In this document: in pieces, positions 1-9,331 of the stretch
Position numbering within the stretch: position 1 is the stretch's first letter
Layout of the letters: each line of letters starts with the position of its first letter
NCBI GenBank assembly: GCA_965206315.1
Contig: OZ242210.1
Span: 1,860,001 to 1,924,000 of the forward strand
Source: Bin16 sp965206315
Lineage (GTDB): Bacteria > Chloroflexota > Dehalococcoidia > Lucifugimonadales > Australimonadaceae
DNA: 64,000 nucleotides
Reading direction: 5' to 3'
Position numbers and translations under genes: made by a program
Notes under the pieces: model-generated
What the model was told of the DNA's origin: nothing
Database searches by the model: none
The model's input: only the letters and a program-made list of their open reading frames with translations

Positions 1-741
1 GGCGCCCAGCAGCCACTCCGTCTCGAACCCCTGGAAGACGCGGATGAGGTGCAGGGCGAACACGAGGATCAGCGGGGATGCCATCACTGGCAGGGTCACC
101 TTGATGATGGTGCCGAGCTTGGACGCACCCGAGACGCGCCCGGCCTCCTCCAGCGCCTGGTCCATGTTGCGGAAGGCCGGCGTGAACAGGATCACCTTGT
201 AGGCGATGCCGTCCGCCATGATCCTCGCGAAGACGATGCCCTCCAGGCTGAAGATGTTGAAGGGGCCCCTGTCGACGAACGGGAGCGCTTCCAGCGCCAC
301 GTTCACGAAGCCGCTGGTGGGGGCGAGCATCATCATCCAACCGATCGTGCTCGCCAGGGCGGGGAACATGTAGGCGATCCAGAAGAAGAACTCCAGCCCC
401 TGGGAGAAGGGGATCTTGGTCCGCGCGAGAATCATCGAGATCGCCACGGAGATGGGGAACGCGATGATCATCACGAGGAACCAGACGAGGAAGGAGTTCC
501 ACAACGCCGTCGGTATGCGCGGATTGGCGAACGCGGTGCTCCAGTTGCTGAAACCGAACTCACGAGGCGGGACGAACACGTCCCTGGAAACGTCGAAGCT
601 GAACCAGAAGAGGATCAGCATCGGCAGGATCAGGTAGACGCTGAGAGAGATGATGACGAGCGCCATGATGAACGTGCCCATCTCTGCCCTGAAGAAGCTT
701 CTCAGGGCGGAAGGCGGTGCGATCGTCGCAGGCGATGTCAT
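1..741 (-). CDS. ABC transporter permease, iron/polyamine type (3' end outside window)
   Basis: Inner-membrane permease of a binding-protein-dependent importer; 247 codons are visible and the frame is still open at position 1, so the C-terminus is missing. Translation shows several hydrophobic segments and an EAA-type loop near residues 215-235 (EEAGRVSGASKLGTI followed by LP), the contact site for the ATPase. The ATG at 741 follows AGAGGAAGTG. It lies 122 bp downstream of the solute-binding lipoprotein on the same strand, the usual receptor-permease order. Permease family is clear; the substrate (Fe3+, spermidine/putrescine or phosphonate) is not determined by what is visible. Confidence 0.85.
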   Translation of the reverse strand, partial: MTSPATIAPPSALRSFFRAEMGTFIMALVIISLSVYLILPMLILFWFSFDVSRDVFVPPREFGFSNWSTAFANPRIPTALWNSFLVWFLVMIIAFPISVAISMILARTKIPFSQGLEFFFWIAYMFPALASTIGWMMMLAPTSGFVNVALEALPFVDRGPFNIFSLEGIVFARIMADGIAYKVILFTPAFRNMDQALEEAGRVSGASKLGTIIKVTLPVMASPLILVFALHLIRVFQGFETEWLLGA

Positions 742-814
742 CACTTCCTCTGATTCCTGGTTCCGGTGGTTCCTTACGCTGGGCTTGCCGTGTTCAGCGT
801 GTCAGCGTCACAGC

Positions 815-844
815 GGCCAGGGGTGCTTTCTGCACTCCCTGGCC
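815..844 (-). terminator. Hairpin between receptor and permease genes (attenuator-like)
   Basis: GGCCAGGG and CCCTGGCC flank a GTGC/GCAC extension around a TTTC/TGCA loop, giving about 12 paired bases with one bulged base. No U-tract follows on either strand. The position, just after the solute-binding protein stop and before the permease, suggests an mRNA-stabilising or partial-termination stem that would give excess receptor over permease; that role is inferred. Confidence 0.5.
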
Positions 845-863
845 GTCGTGACGCACGGTCGCT

Positions 864-2192
864 CTAGTTCGCCGTGTAGATGATGCCGAGCTCGTCGTAG
901 AGCGCCTGCAGGTAGTTGAGCGACAAGGTCCTGTCGTCATCGTACTCGGGGACGCCCTGGTCGACCACGAACACCTTGCCGTCGTCGAGCAGGTCCTGCA
1001 GCTGTCCTACGCGGTTCCACAGCGTGTCCGGGACCTTACCCTGCGAAACGTCCGAACGCAGTTTCGGAGACGGCGAGAGGTTGCGGGTGAAGTTGATGTC
1101 CGTCTCCATGCCGTCCTGGCTGTACCACCAGTTCAGGAAGAGCTGGGCAGCCTTCGGGTGGGGCGCCTGGTCGAGCACGGTGCCCGTTCCGCCGACCTCA
1201 GCCGACAGCCCCTCATCCATGATGATGTCGTCGGTGATGGAGGCAACCGGCAGACCCGACGCTGCGAGCGGTCGCAGCGCTACGTCGCAGCCTACGGCGA
1301 TGCTTACCACGGCGCGAGCGACCAGGTCGGCACAGCCGTCGGCAGCCGAGAAGTCCAGCACGTTGTTGCCGACGGCGGCGTTCCTGGTGACGGCCTCCCA
1401 GAAGTCCTGCCCGACGCCGCGGTGGATGCGCACGCGCGCGGTCGCGCCGGTGCCCTGGGTCGCGTAGCCGGTCATGGCGATCTCGCCCGCCCACTTCGGG
1501 TCGGCCAGGTCCCACCAGGACGTGATCTCGGCCGCTTCCGCTGGGGTCAGCCTCTCAGTGCTGTACCAGATGTCCTCGAAGTTCTGGATGGAGAGCTGGT
1601 CGGACATCGAGTACGTGGCGGAAACGTCGGACCACCACACCTTCGGCGAGAGGTGCCACGTCTCCGGGGTGCGGTTCAGGATCGTGGGTTCGATGATGAG
1701 TGGTTCGACGGGGACCAGCGCGTCGGCGTCGATCAGACGCTGCGTCGACGAGGTGCCCGCGACGCTGTAGTCGACGGTGTAGCGACCCCGGGAGCGCTCG
1801 GCCAGGATGCGCGTGGTGTTCGCGTTACCGCTGCCCGTACTGGCGATGACCCGGATGTCGAACTTCCTCGAGAACTCAGCGAGCGTGTCCCGGATGTGCC
1901 GGGAGTCGGTCCCGCCCAGGCTGATCACGATCTCGCCCTCGGCCTGAGCGTCGGCGACGAGCTGCTCCCACTGCGCCTCGAACGACGTGTCCGGGGTTGG
2001 CGTTGGCGTAGGCTCAGGCGCCGGCGCAGGCGTTGTGCCGGGCTCCGGCACAGGCGTTGCCGTAGGCGTCGGTGTGGGAGGCACGGGCGTCGGCGTGGGA
2101 TCTTCCGTCCCACAGGCCGCCAGGCCCAACATGAGGCCCAGAGCCGCCAGAACCAGCCAGACTCTCTTGCTTCCCCAATGCAGTGTACGCAT
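864..2192 (-). CDS. ABC transporter extracellular solute-binding lipoprotein (Fe3+-type)
   Basis: Surface-anchored receptor of 442 aa for the adjacent permease. A signal peptide ends in a lipobox LAAC with Cys27 as the lipidation site, followed by a Thr-Pro/Pro-Ala-Pro spacer of about 40 residues and a periplasmic-binding-protein type II domain of the FbpA/AfuA class. An upstream in-frame ATG at 2258 exists, but the ATG at 2192 is chosen because GGGAGGG lies 5 nt before it and the signal peptide then has normal length. Iron is the most common substrate of this class, but thiamine, phosphonate and polyamine binders look similar. Confidence 0.85.
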   Translation of the reverse strand: MRTLHWGSKRVWLVLAALGLMLGLAACGTEDPTPTPVPPTPTPTATPVPEPGTTPAPAPEPTPTPTPDTSFEAQWEQLVADAQAEGEIVISLGGTDSRHIRDTLAEFSRKFDIRVIASTGSGNANTTRILAERSRGRYTVDYSVAGTSSTQRLIDADALVPVEPLIIEPTILNRTPETWHLSPKVWWSDVSATYSMSDQLSIQNFEDIWYSTERLTPAEAAEITSWWDLADPKWAGEIAMTGYATQGTGATARVRIHRGVGQDFWEAVTRNAAVGNNVLDFSAADGCADLVARAVVSIAVGCDVALRPLAASGLPVASITDDIIMDEGLSAEVGGTGTVLDQAPHPKAAQLFLNWWYSQDGMETDINFTRNLSPSPKLRSDVSQGKVPDTLWNRVGQLQDLLDDGKVFVVDQGVPEYDDDRTLSLNYLQALYDELGIIYTAN

Positions 2193-2351
2193 GGTTTCCC
2201 TCCCACTTTCGGTTTCCGCAAAGATGCGCGGAAAGATGCCGCTGTCAGCGGCGTACAAGCGGCGCGCACGCTAACACTCGACGCGATGCAAGTCAACGCT
2301 GCGGATTCTGCGGCGTGAACATGCCCTCCTGCTCGTGGCATACTGGGCGCG

Positions 2352-3581
2352 ATGGCGACCGCTACCGACACCGCAGGCCGGATGACGCCGGAGGAGCGTC
2401 GCATCGTTGCGTCGACCGGCGTCGCGCACGGGCTGAACCACGCCGTCGAGCTGGTGTACGGCGCGGTGCTCATCGTCGTTGCGCTCGAGTTCGGGGTTAC
2501 CGTGGCGGCGCTGGGCGTGCTGGGCGCTGCCTCCTCGCTCGCGTATGCGTTCGCGGCGCTGCCCGCGGGAGCGATGGCCGACCGCCTCGGCTCGCAGCGC
2601 ACGGTGGCGCTCTCGATGGGCGGTGCAGGCGTAGCGGCGCTGCTGGCGGCTATGGCCCCCAACGTATGGGTGCTTGGCGCCGCGCTCGTGCTCATGGGGA
2701 TACTGGGCGGGCTGTACCACCCTGCGGGGCTGTCACTCATCACCCGGGGCGTTCGGAGCCGCGCACGGGCGCTGGGCATCCACGGCGCCGGAGGCAACCT
2801 GGGGACGGCGCTCGCGCCGCTGATCGCGGCGGCCATCGCGGGCGCGTGGAGCTGGCGGGGGGCGTTCATCGTGTTCGCAGTGCTGTCGCTTTCCGTATCC
2901 ATCGCGGCTTTCCGGTCGCCGCCGGACGGCGAAGCAACGCGCCGCGACCGCCCACGCCCGCGCCTGCGCGCACAGAGCCTGCTGGTGCCGCTGGCACTGA
3001 TGTTCGTCATCAACGCGTGCTTCGGGTTCATCTTCCGCGGGCTCACCCTGTTCCTGCCGCTGCACCTGAGCGAGAACCTCGGGTTCGACGTCTTCGGTTT
3101 CGAGCCGGTGGTCATCGGCGGCGCGGCGGCAACGATCGCGCTGCTGTTCGGTGTCGCGGGGCAGTATGCGGGCGGCGAGCTGGGGGAGCGCTTCCGGCGC
3201 GAGCGGCTGCTCGTTCCGGCGGCGGCGCTGACGATACCCCCGCTGCTCGTGATGGCAGGATGGGGCGGTTGGGCGCTGCTCATCGGGTCGTCGGCGTTCG
3301 TGTTCTTCAACTTCCTGGCGCAGCCGACGGCGGTCGCGATGATCTCGGACTACGCTGCGGAGCGGCTGCAGGGTCGCGCTTATGCGCTCACGTCGCTCAC
3401 CGGCTTCGGCATCGGGGCGCTTGCGGGCGTTGGCGGAGGACTGCTGGCGGACGGACCGGGCGTTCAGTGGGTGTTCGCAATGCTTGCGGGCGTCGCGCTG
3501 CTCACGGTCGTGTGTGCGCTGGCGATCAACGTCTACCTGCTATCGCGCGGCGACACGCCGGAGGGGCTGTCGCCGGTTTGA
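2352..3581 (+). CDS. Major facilitator superfamily transporter
   Basis: Cytoplasmic-membrane secondary transporter of 409 aa with about twelve hydrophobic segments in two halves separated by a basic, Arg-rich loop near residues 198-212. The first half holds the MFS loop signature region around AMADRLGSQRT (residues 77-87). It is divergent from the solute-binding gene with 159 bp between the starts. No clear Shine-Dalgarno is present; CATACT lies 7 nt before the ATG and could be a -10 box of a leaderless message. Substrate unknown. Confidence 0.85.
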   Translation: MATATDTAGRMTPEERRIVASTGVAHGLNHAVELVYGAVLIVVALEFGVTVAALGVLGAASSLAYAFAALPAGAMADRLGSQRTVALSMGGAGVAALLAAMAPNVWVLGAALVLMGILGGLYHPAGLSLITRGVRSRARALGIHGAGGNLGTALAPLIAAAIAGAWSWRGAFIVFAVLSLSVSIAAFRSPPDGEATRRDRPRPRLRAQSLLVPLALMFVINACFGFIFRGLTLFLPLHLSENLGFDVFGFEPVVIGGAAATIALLFGVAGQYAGGELGERFRRERLLVPAAALTIPPLLVMAGWGGWALLIGSSAFVFFNFLAQPTAVAMISDYAAERLQGRAYALTSLTGFGIGALAGVGGGLLADGPGVQWVFAMLAGVALLTVVCALAINVYLLSRGDTPEGLSPV

Positions 3582-3630
3582 CCCTGTCGGGCGTGCGGCG
3601 TACCGTTGCGGCAACCGGCGGAGGTGAGCC

Positions 3631-4701
3631 ATGACGAACACCGGGAGTGAGAGCCGCATCGAGGAGATGGACCTGCTGCTGCAGGAGGTCCGCAGCCGCA
3701 ACGCGATGCCGCTGTGGGAGGTGAACGCCCAGCGCGGCAGGCCGACCGTGCAGCCGTTCCTCTGGCGTTACCTGGACTACCGCGACCTGCTGTACCGCGC
3801 GGCAGACCTCGTGCCGATGGAGCTTGCGGAGCGGCGCGTCTTCGTGTTCAGCAACCCCGGCATCGACAAGCACTCCGCCACGTCGTCGCTGTACGCGAAC
3901 CTGCAGATCATCAAGCCCGGCGAGATAGCGCCGTCGCACCGCCACTCGCCGTCGGCGCTCCGCCTCGTCATAGAGGGGCAGGGGGCGTACACCGCCGTCA
4001 ACGGCGAGAAGAGCTACATGGACCCCGGCGATTTCGTGACGACGCCGAGCTGGACGTGGCACGACCACGGCAACGAGGGCGACGCGCCCATGGTGTGGCT
4101 CGACGGCCTCGACGTGCCGTTCGTGCAGTCGCTCGACGCCAACTTCTACGAGCAGTACCCGGACAGCACGCATCCGCTCACGAAGCCGGACGACCTCTCG
4201 CTCCGCATGTTCGGCGCGGGGAGCCTGACGCCGACGTGGGAGCGGCGCGACTCGCCGAACTCCCCCATCCTCAACTACAAGTTCGAGAGCACGTACGCAG
4301 CCCTGAAGGCGCTGGCCGAGGACACGGACGGCAGCCCGTACGACGGCGTGACGGTCGAGTACACGAACCCGCTGAACGGCGGGCCCGCGATGCCGACCAT
4401 CGCGTGCTTCGCAACGCTGCTGCGTGCTGGTCAGCACACGCAAGCACACAGGCACGTCGGCGGGACGATCTACCACGTCATCCAAGGCAGCGGGAGCAGC
4501 GTCATCGCCGGGACCCGGTTCGACTGGGGGCCGAAGGACACCTTTGTCGTGCCGTCGTGGCACTTCCACGAGCACGCCGCAGAAGAGGAGGCCGTCCTCT
4601 TCTCCTACAACGACAGTCCGGTGCTGCAGGCGCTCAACCTCTACCGCGAGGAGGCGATGGACGCTCCGCATCAGGAGGAGACGGAAGTCTTCTCGTCCTA
4701 A
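3631..4701 (+). CDS. Bicupin ring-cleavage dioxygenase, gentisate 1,2-dioxygenase-like
   Basis: Protein of 356 aa with two cupin domains, the layout of gentisate and 1-hydroxy-2-naphthoate dioxygenases, which use Fe(II) to open hydroxylated aromatic acids. The N-terminal cupin has HRHSPSALRLVIEGQG from His103, with His103 and His105 as likely ligands and a later WTWHDHGNEG segment. The C-terminal cupin has QAHRHVGGTIYHVIQG and WHFHEH. GGAGGTGAGCC precedes the ATG. Its stop codon overlaps that of the convergent MetE-like gene. A Rieske oxygenase 1.3 kb away would supply hydroxylated substrates; that link is inferred from proximity only. Confidence 0.8.
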   Translation: MTNTGSESRIEEMDLLLQEVRSRNAMPLWEVNAQRGRPTVQPFLWRYLDYRDLLYRAADLVPMELAERRVFVFSNPGIDKHSATSSLYANLQIIKPGEIAPSHRHSPSALRLVIEGQGAYTAVNGEKSYMDPGDFVTTPSWTWHDHGNEGDAPMVWLDGLDVPFVQSLDANFYEQYPDSTHPLTKPDDLSLRMFGAGSLTPTWERRDSPNSPILNYKFESTYAALKALAEDTDGSPYDGVTVEYTNPLNGGPAMPTIACFATLLRAGQHTQAHRHVGGTIYHVIQGSGSSVIAGTRFDWGPKDTFVVPSWHFHEHAAEEEAVLFSYNDSPVLQALNLYREEAMDAPHQEETEVFSS

Positions 4702-5870
4702 CCCCAGACGCGGACGGCGGTCTCCAGGATGACGTCCAGCTTGCGCCACTGCACGTCTTCCGGCACCGTCTCGCCGCCTCCGCCGCTGGCGAAGCCGCAC
4801 TGCGGGCTGAGCGCGAGTTGGTCGCCGTCGATGTAGCGTGACGCCTCGTCGATGCGGCGCTTCAGGTCGTCCATCGTCTCGACGTCGGTGCTCTTCGTCG
4901 TCACGAGGCCGAGCACGACGATCCTGTCCTTCGGCACGAAGCGCAGCGGTTCGAAACTGCCCGAGCGTTCGCTGTCGTACTCCAGCATCAGCCGCTTGTG
5001 GTTGAGCTGCGTGAAGAGCTGCTCCGCTATGGCGTCGTAGTGTCCCTCGCGATGCCACTGCGCGACCATCCTGCCGGTGAGCGGGTCGATGGCGCGTGAG
5101 TTGCCCCGGCAGAGGTGGATGCCGCACGTGGCCTCGATGCCCTCGATGACGCGGTTGTCGGCGGCGATGGACTGCGTCAGGTTCTCCGCCGGGTCCTCGC
5201 CGCGCGAGTGCATCGCCGCCAGCGACGGTTCGTCGACGTAGGCGGTGTAGCCGGGCGCGTCGATGTGGACGTACGGGCAGCCCGCCTCGACCAGTTGGCG
5301 CACCATCTCGTGCTGTATCTCCGCGACGTGCTTCCTGAAGTCGGCCAGGTCTTCGTAGACCCCCTCCGACGCCTGCCAGTCGAAGCGCTGCGCGACGCGG
5401 TCGGGGCCGATGAGCGTCACCTTGGCGGAGGTGTGGGCGGCGCTCGCTGCGAACAGGTACTCCTCCAGCGGGAGGTTCCGCGTGAGCGTCAGGCGCTCTA
5501 CAGCCGGACTGCGCGTCACCACGGGAGGCCCCGCGACCTGCGGGCCGGACTCGACGCGCTGCTGCTGGTCGGAGCGGTTGCCCTGCTGCCAGCGCTGGTA
5601 TTCCTCGCGGCTCTCCGGCGTGTCGTAGCCGGAGACGGACGCGCCGAAGCTGTCCTGAAAGTTGCTGCGGCGGAACTCGCCGTCGGTCACGATGGGGAAG
5701 CCGATGCGCTCCTGTTCCGCGATGACCTCGCGTATCAGCTCGTCCTCCAGCGCCGTCAGCTCGTCGGACGTGGCCTCGCCGTCGTCGACGTGGGCCCGCA
5801 GGTCGAGCAGCGCCTGCGGCCTGCGCAGGCTGCCGATGTGGTCCACGCGCAGCAGGTCCAGTGCTCCCAT
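4698..5870 (-). CDS. Cobalamin-independent methionine synthase (MetE C-terminal domain) family protein
   Basis: Cytosolic protein of 390 aa matching only the catalytic C-terminal half of MetE (full MetE is about 750 aa), as in the YxjG/YxjH group. Features: DHIGSLRRP near the N-terminus, DGEFRRSNF, YVHIDAPGY, CGIHLCRGN and SPQCGFAS near the end, carrying the His/Cys residues expected to bind zinc. The start at 5870 is supported by AAGGAGG 6 nt upstream; an ATG 29 codons earlier lacks a site. The physiological reaction (methyl transfer to a thiol) is likely, but substrates of stand-alone C-terminal MetE proteins are often unknown. Confidence 0.85.
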   Translation of the reverse strand: MGALDLLRVDHIGSLRRPQALLDLRAHVDDGEATSDELTALEDELIREVIAEQERIGFPIVTDGEFRRSNFQDSFGASVSGYDTPESREEYQRWQQGNRSDQQQRVESGPQVAGPPVVTRSPAVERLTLTRNLPLEEYLFAASAAHTSAKVTLIGPDRVAQRFDWQASEGVYEDLADFRKHVAEIQHEMVRQLVEAGCPYVHIDAPGYTAYVDEPSLAAMHSRGEDPAENLTQSIAADNRVIEGIEATCGIHLCRGNSRAIDPLTGRMVAQWHREGHYDAIAEQLFTQLNHKRLMLEYDSERSGSFEPLRFVPKDRIVVLGLVTTKSTDVETMDDLKRRIDEASRYIDGDQLALSPQCGFASGGGGETVPEDVQWRKLDVILETAVRVWG

Positions 5871-5980
5871 GTCGCGCCTCCTTGCAGGTGGGGTCGGGGT
5901 GAGCGTATCACGCGCTGCGCGGCCTTGCGCCTCACGGTAGAATGCGCCCAGCGTCATACGAGAACGCGGGGAGGACTGCG

Positions 5981-7252
5981 ATGCTCAGCGCTGAAGAGAA
6001 CGAGCTCATCACGAAGGTGGGGCGGGGCACGCCGATGGGCGAACTCGCGCGCCGCTTCTGGACGCCCATCCTGCTCGCGGAGGAGCTGCCGGCGCCCGAC
6101 TGCGACCCCGTCCGTGCGCGGATACTCGGCGAGGACCTCGTTGCGTTCAAGGACAGCAAGGGCCGCATCGGCGTGCTGGAGCCGTGGTGCGCGCACCGAG
6201 GGGCAGACCTCTTCTACGGACGAAATGAGGAGGAGGGCCTGCGCTGCGTCTATCACGGCTGGAAATACGACGTCGAGGGGACGTGCGTCGACGTGCCGAA
6301 CGCGCCTGAGGGCGCAACGTTCAAGGAGAAGATACGCGCCCGCGCGTACCCGGCGGTCGAGCGCGGCGGGGTCATCTGGGCGTACCTCGGCCCGCGCGAG
6401 AACGGCGTGCCGGAATTCCCGGAGATGGAGTGGACGCGCGTCCCCAACGACCATCGCTACATCTCCAAGATGTTCCTCGACTGCAACTACCTGCAGACGA
6501 TGGAGGCGGACATCGACTCCAGCCACCTCGGCTTCCTGCACAGCTACGTCAAGAGCGGTACGGTGATAGACGGCCGCGCGAACGGCATCGAGGACCTGAC
6601 CGCCGCCGACAAGGCGCCCGTATGGACGGTGACCGACACCGAGTACGGCGTGATGCTGACGGCCCGCCGCGACGCGGGCGAGAACTACTACTGGCGCGTG
6701 AACCAGTGGATGCTCCCCTTCTACACGATGATCGCCGCCCGCCCCGGCGACCCTGTCCTCTGCCAGGTGAAGGTGCCGGTCGACGACGAGCACGCCGTCG
6801 CCTTCCGCGTGCGATGGCACGCCGAGCGCCCGCTGACGGCGGCGGAGCTCTCCATCTACCGCGACAAGGGAGTGCTCTTCCCGGAGATGGCCCCCGGCAC
6901 CTTCCGCACCAAGGAGAACAGGTCGAACGACTACCTGCAGGACCGCGCGACGCAGCGGCACTACTCGTTCACCGGCATCAAGTCGATACCGGCGCAGGAC
7001 TTCGCGGTGACGGAAGTGCAGCACGGAGGGCCGGTCTCCGACCGCAGCCGCGAGCACCTCGTGAGCAGCGACACCGCCATCATCCAGGTGCGCCGCCGCC
7101 TGATGCGCTCCGTGCGCCAACTGATGGAGGGCCAGGAGCCGCCGGAGGCGCGCAACGGGGGCGCGTTCCGCGTCCGCTCGCTCGACATCGTGCTCCCGAA
7201 GGCGGTCGCCATCGAGGAAGGCGGCCAGGAGTACATGGTCTCGAAGGTGTAG
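5981..7252 (+). CDS. Rieske 2Fe-2S aromatic-ring oxygenase, phthalate 4,5-dioxygenase-like subunit
   Basis: Oxygenase component of 423 aa. The Rieske centre is Cys70-x-His72 (CAHRGADL) with Cys89-x-x-His92 (CVYHGW). A downstream stretch DCNYLQTMEADIDSSHLGFL contains the Asp/His ligands expected for mononuclear iron. The ATG at 5981 is chosen over one at 5942 because GGGGAGGA precedes it. Electrons must come from a reductase not found nearby. A paralogue with nearly the same N-terminus begins at 63826. Family assignment is firm; substrate is not. Confidence 0.9.
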   Translation: MLSAEENELITKVGRGTPMGELARRFWTPILLAEELPAPDCDPVRARILGEDLVAFKDSKGRIGVLEPWCAHRGADLFYGRNEEEGLRCVYHGWKYDVEGTCVDVPNAPEGATFKEKIRARAYPAVERGGVIWAYLGPRENGVPEFPEMEWTRVPNDHRYISKMFLDCNYLQTMEADIDSSHLGFLHSYVKSGTVIDGRANGIEDLTAADKAPVWTVTDTEYGVMLTARRDAGENYYWRVNQWMLPFYTMIAARPGDPVLCQVKVPVDDEHAVAFRVRWHAERPLTAAELSIYRDKGVLFPEMAPGTFRTKENRSNDYLQDRATQRHYSFTGIKSIPAQDFAVTEVQHGGPVSDRSREHLVSSDTAIIQVRRRLMRSVRQLMEGQEPPEARNGGAFRVRSLDIVLPKAVAIEEGGQEYMVSKV

Positions 7253-7291
7253 GGGCGCACCCTACCGCTGCGGCGACGTTGCGCGGCGGGT

Positions 7292-7297
7292 TACAAT
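7292..7297 (+). promoter_or_regulatory. -10 box of a leaderless promoter
   Basis: TACAAT ends exactly 6 nt before the GTG start of the VWA gene and no Shine-Dalgarno lies between, so transcription would begin at or next to the start codon. No good -35 is visible. Confidence 0.5.
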
Positions 7298-7303
7298 CCC
7301 GCC

Positions 7304-9331
7304 GTGGCAAGGCTCTACCGGTACTCCCAGTGGGACGGCTCGCAGGAGCCGTTCGAAGCCGACGCCGATGCGCTCCTCGATGCGCTGGCAGAGGACGTCA
7401 TCGACCACGGCGACATCCGCCGCGCGCTCCGCGACCTCATCCGCCGGGGCGCCAACGGCGACGATGCCCGCCTTCCCGGACTCGACGACCTCCTCGAACG
7501 CCTGCGCTCGCGCCGCAACCAGACGCTCGACCGCTACGACCCCGACTCCGTCATGCGCGATCTCAAGGAGCGGCTCGACGACGTGCTCCAGACCGAGCGC
7601 GCCGGGATGGACCGGCGGCTCAGCGAGATCGAGGACAACCTCGCTGGCATGAGCGGTGAGGAGGCGGAGCAGGCCGGTCGGCTGCGCGACCTCTTCAAGC
7701 AGCGGGCCGACCGCAACCGCGAACGGCTCGATCAGCTCCCCGAGAGTACAGCGGGCGCGCTCCGCGAACTCCAGGACTTCGACTTCATCGACCCCGAGGC
7801 GCGGCGCAAGTTCCAGGAGCTCATGGACGAACTCCGCAAGGAGATGCTCGGCTCCGTCGCCTCCGAGATGCGGCAGCAGATAGAGAACATGGACCCGCAG
7901 CAGATGGCCCTGATGCGCGAGATGCTGCGCGACCTCAACCGGATGATCCGGGACAAGCTCGACGGGTTGGAGCCGGACTTCGAGGGCTTCATGGACAAGT
8001 GGGGCGCCATGTTCGGCGACGACCCGCCGCGCAGCTTCGACGAGCTCATGGAGATGCTCGCCCGCCAGATGGGACAGATGCAGTCACTCCTCGACAGTAT
8101 GTCCCCGGAGCAGCGGCGCGAGCTGTTCGAGGCGATGAACGCCGCCATGGACCCCGAGACCGCCGACGAGCTGGCTGAACTCGCCGCGAACCTCGGCCAG
8201 ATGCTTCCGTTCAACGAGTTCGCCGAACAGCGCCTCTTCCAGGGCGAGGAGAACATGACCCTCGAAGAGGCGATGAACGTCATGGGCGAGCTGCAGTCGA
8301 TGGACGACCTCGAGGCGCAGATCAGGCAGGCGATGCGCAGGGGCGACCTCGACGAGCTCGACGCGGAGATGCTCGAAGCGCTGCTCGGCGAGGAGGCCCG
8401 CCAGGACCTCGACCGGCTCGCCGAGATAGCGAAGCGGCTGGAGGAGGCAGGCTACCTGCGTCGCGACGGCGACCGCCTCGAGCTGACGCCTGCGGCCGTG
8501 CGGAAGATAGGCCAGAAGGTGCTGCGCGACCTCTTCGGCGACCTCCGCAAGGGCCGTGCCGGCGACCACGAGCTTGCGGTGCGGGGCACCGGCGGCGAGC
8601 ACACGGACGAGACCAAGCCCTACGAGTTCGGCGATCCGTTCGAGATCCACCTGCACCGCACCGTCATGAACGCCATCGAGCGCCAGGGCGTCGGCACGCC
8701 GGTGAAGGTCGGCATCCAGGACTTCGAGGTCAAGCGCACCGAACACGTGGTCCAGGCCGCCACCGTCCTGCTCATCGACCAGAGCAAGTCGATGGGCATG
8801 TTCGGCTCATGGGGGGCGGCCAAGCGCGTCGCGCTCGCCCTGGAGGCGCTCATCCGCGGGAAGTTCCCCCGCGACCGCTTCTGGATGGTGGGCTTCTCCG
8901 ACTACGCCGTTCCCATCAAGGCCGACGACCTCCCGACGCTCACTTGGAACATGTGGGTCTCCGGCACGAACATGCAGCACGCTTTCGCCATGTCGCGGAA
9001 GCTGCTCGCCCCCTACAAGAACTGCTCCCGGCAGATCCTCATGATCACGGACGGCGAGCCCACAGCCCACCTGGAAGGAACGCGCTCCTACTTCAACTAC
9101 CCGCCGACCTACCGCACTATCCACGAGACCCTGCGCGAGGTCCGCCGCTGCACCGCTGAAGGCATCACCATCAACACGTTCATGCTGGAGACGAGCTACT
9201 ACCTGCTGGACTTCATCGACCGCGTCACCCGCATCAACAACGGCCGCGCGCTCTACACCTCGCCCGGCAAGCTGGGCCAGTACGTGCTGGTCGACTACCT
9301 CAACAACCGCAAGCGCCGCATCACCAGCTGA
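7304..9331 (+). CDS. VWA-domain protein, partner of a MoxR/ChlI-type AAA+ ATPase
   Basis: Cytosolic protein of 675 aa. Residues 1 to about 420 are charged, mostly helical and rich in Asp, Glu and Arg; the C-terminal 190 residues form a von Willebrand A domain with an intact metal-ion-dependent adhesion site: Asp492-x-Ser494-x-Ser496, the Thr in SGTNMQHAF, and the Asp in MITDGEP. This layout matches ViaA/BchD-like proteins that work with a MoxR or ChlI ATPase in metal insertion or protein remodelling. Such an ATPase is encoded at 12973, but a methylase gene lies between. Start is GTG with no ribosome site. Confidence 0.85.
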   Translation: MARLYRYSQWDGSQEPFEADADALLDALAEDVIDHGDIRRALRDLIRRGANGDDARLPGLDDLLERLRSRRNQTLDRYDPDSVMRDLKERLDDVLQTERAGMDRRLSEIEDNLAGMSGEEAEQAGRLRDLFKQRADRNRERLDQLPESTAGALRELQDFDFIDPEARRKFQELMDELRKEMLGSVASEMRQQIENMDPQQMALMREMLRDLNRMIRDKLDGLEPDFEGFMDKWGAMFGDDPPRSFDELMEMLARQMGQMQSLLDSMSPEQRRELFEAMNAAMDPETADELAELAANLGQMLPFNEFAEQRLFQGEENMTLEEAMNVMGELQSMDDLEAQIRQAMRRGDLDELDAEMLEALLGEEARQDLDRLAEIAKRLEEAGYLRRDGDRLELTPAAVRKIGQKVLRDLFGDLRKGRAGDHELAVRGTGGEHTDETKPYEFGDPFEIHLHRTVMNAIERQGVGTPVKVGIQDFEVKRTEHVVQAATVLLIDQSKSMGMFGSWGAAKRVALALEALIRGKFPRDRFWMVGFSDYAVPIKADDLPTLTWNMWVSGTNMQHAFAMSRKLLAPYKNCSRQILMITDGEPTAHLEGTRSYFNYPPTYRTIHETLREVRRCTAEGITINTFMLETSYYLLDFIDRVTRINNGRALYTSPGKLGQYVLVDYLNNRKRRITS

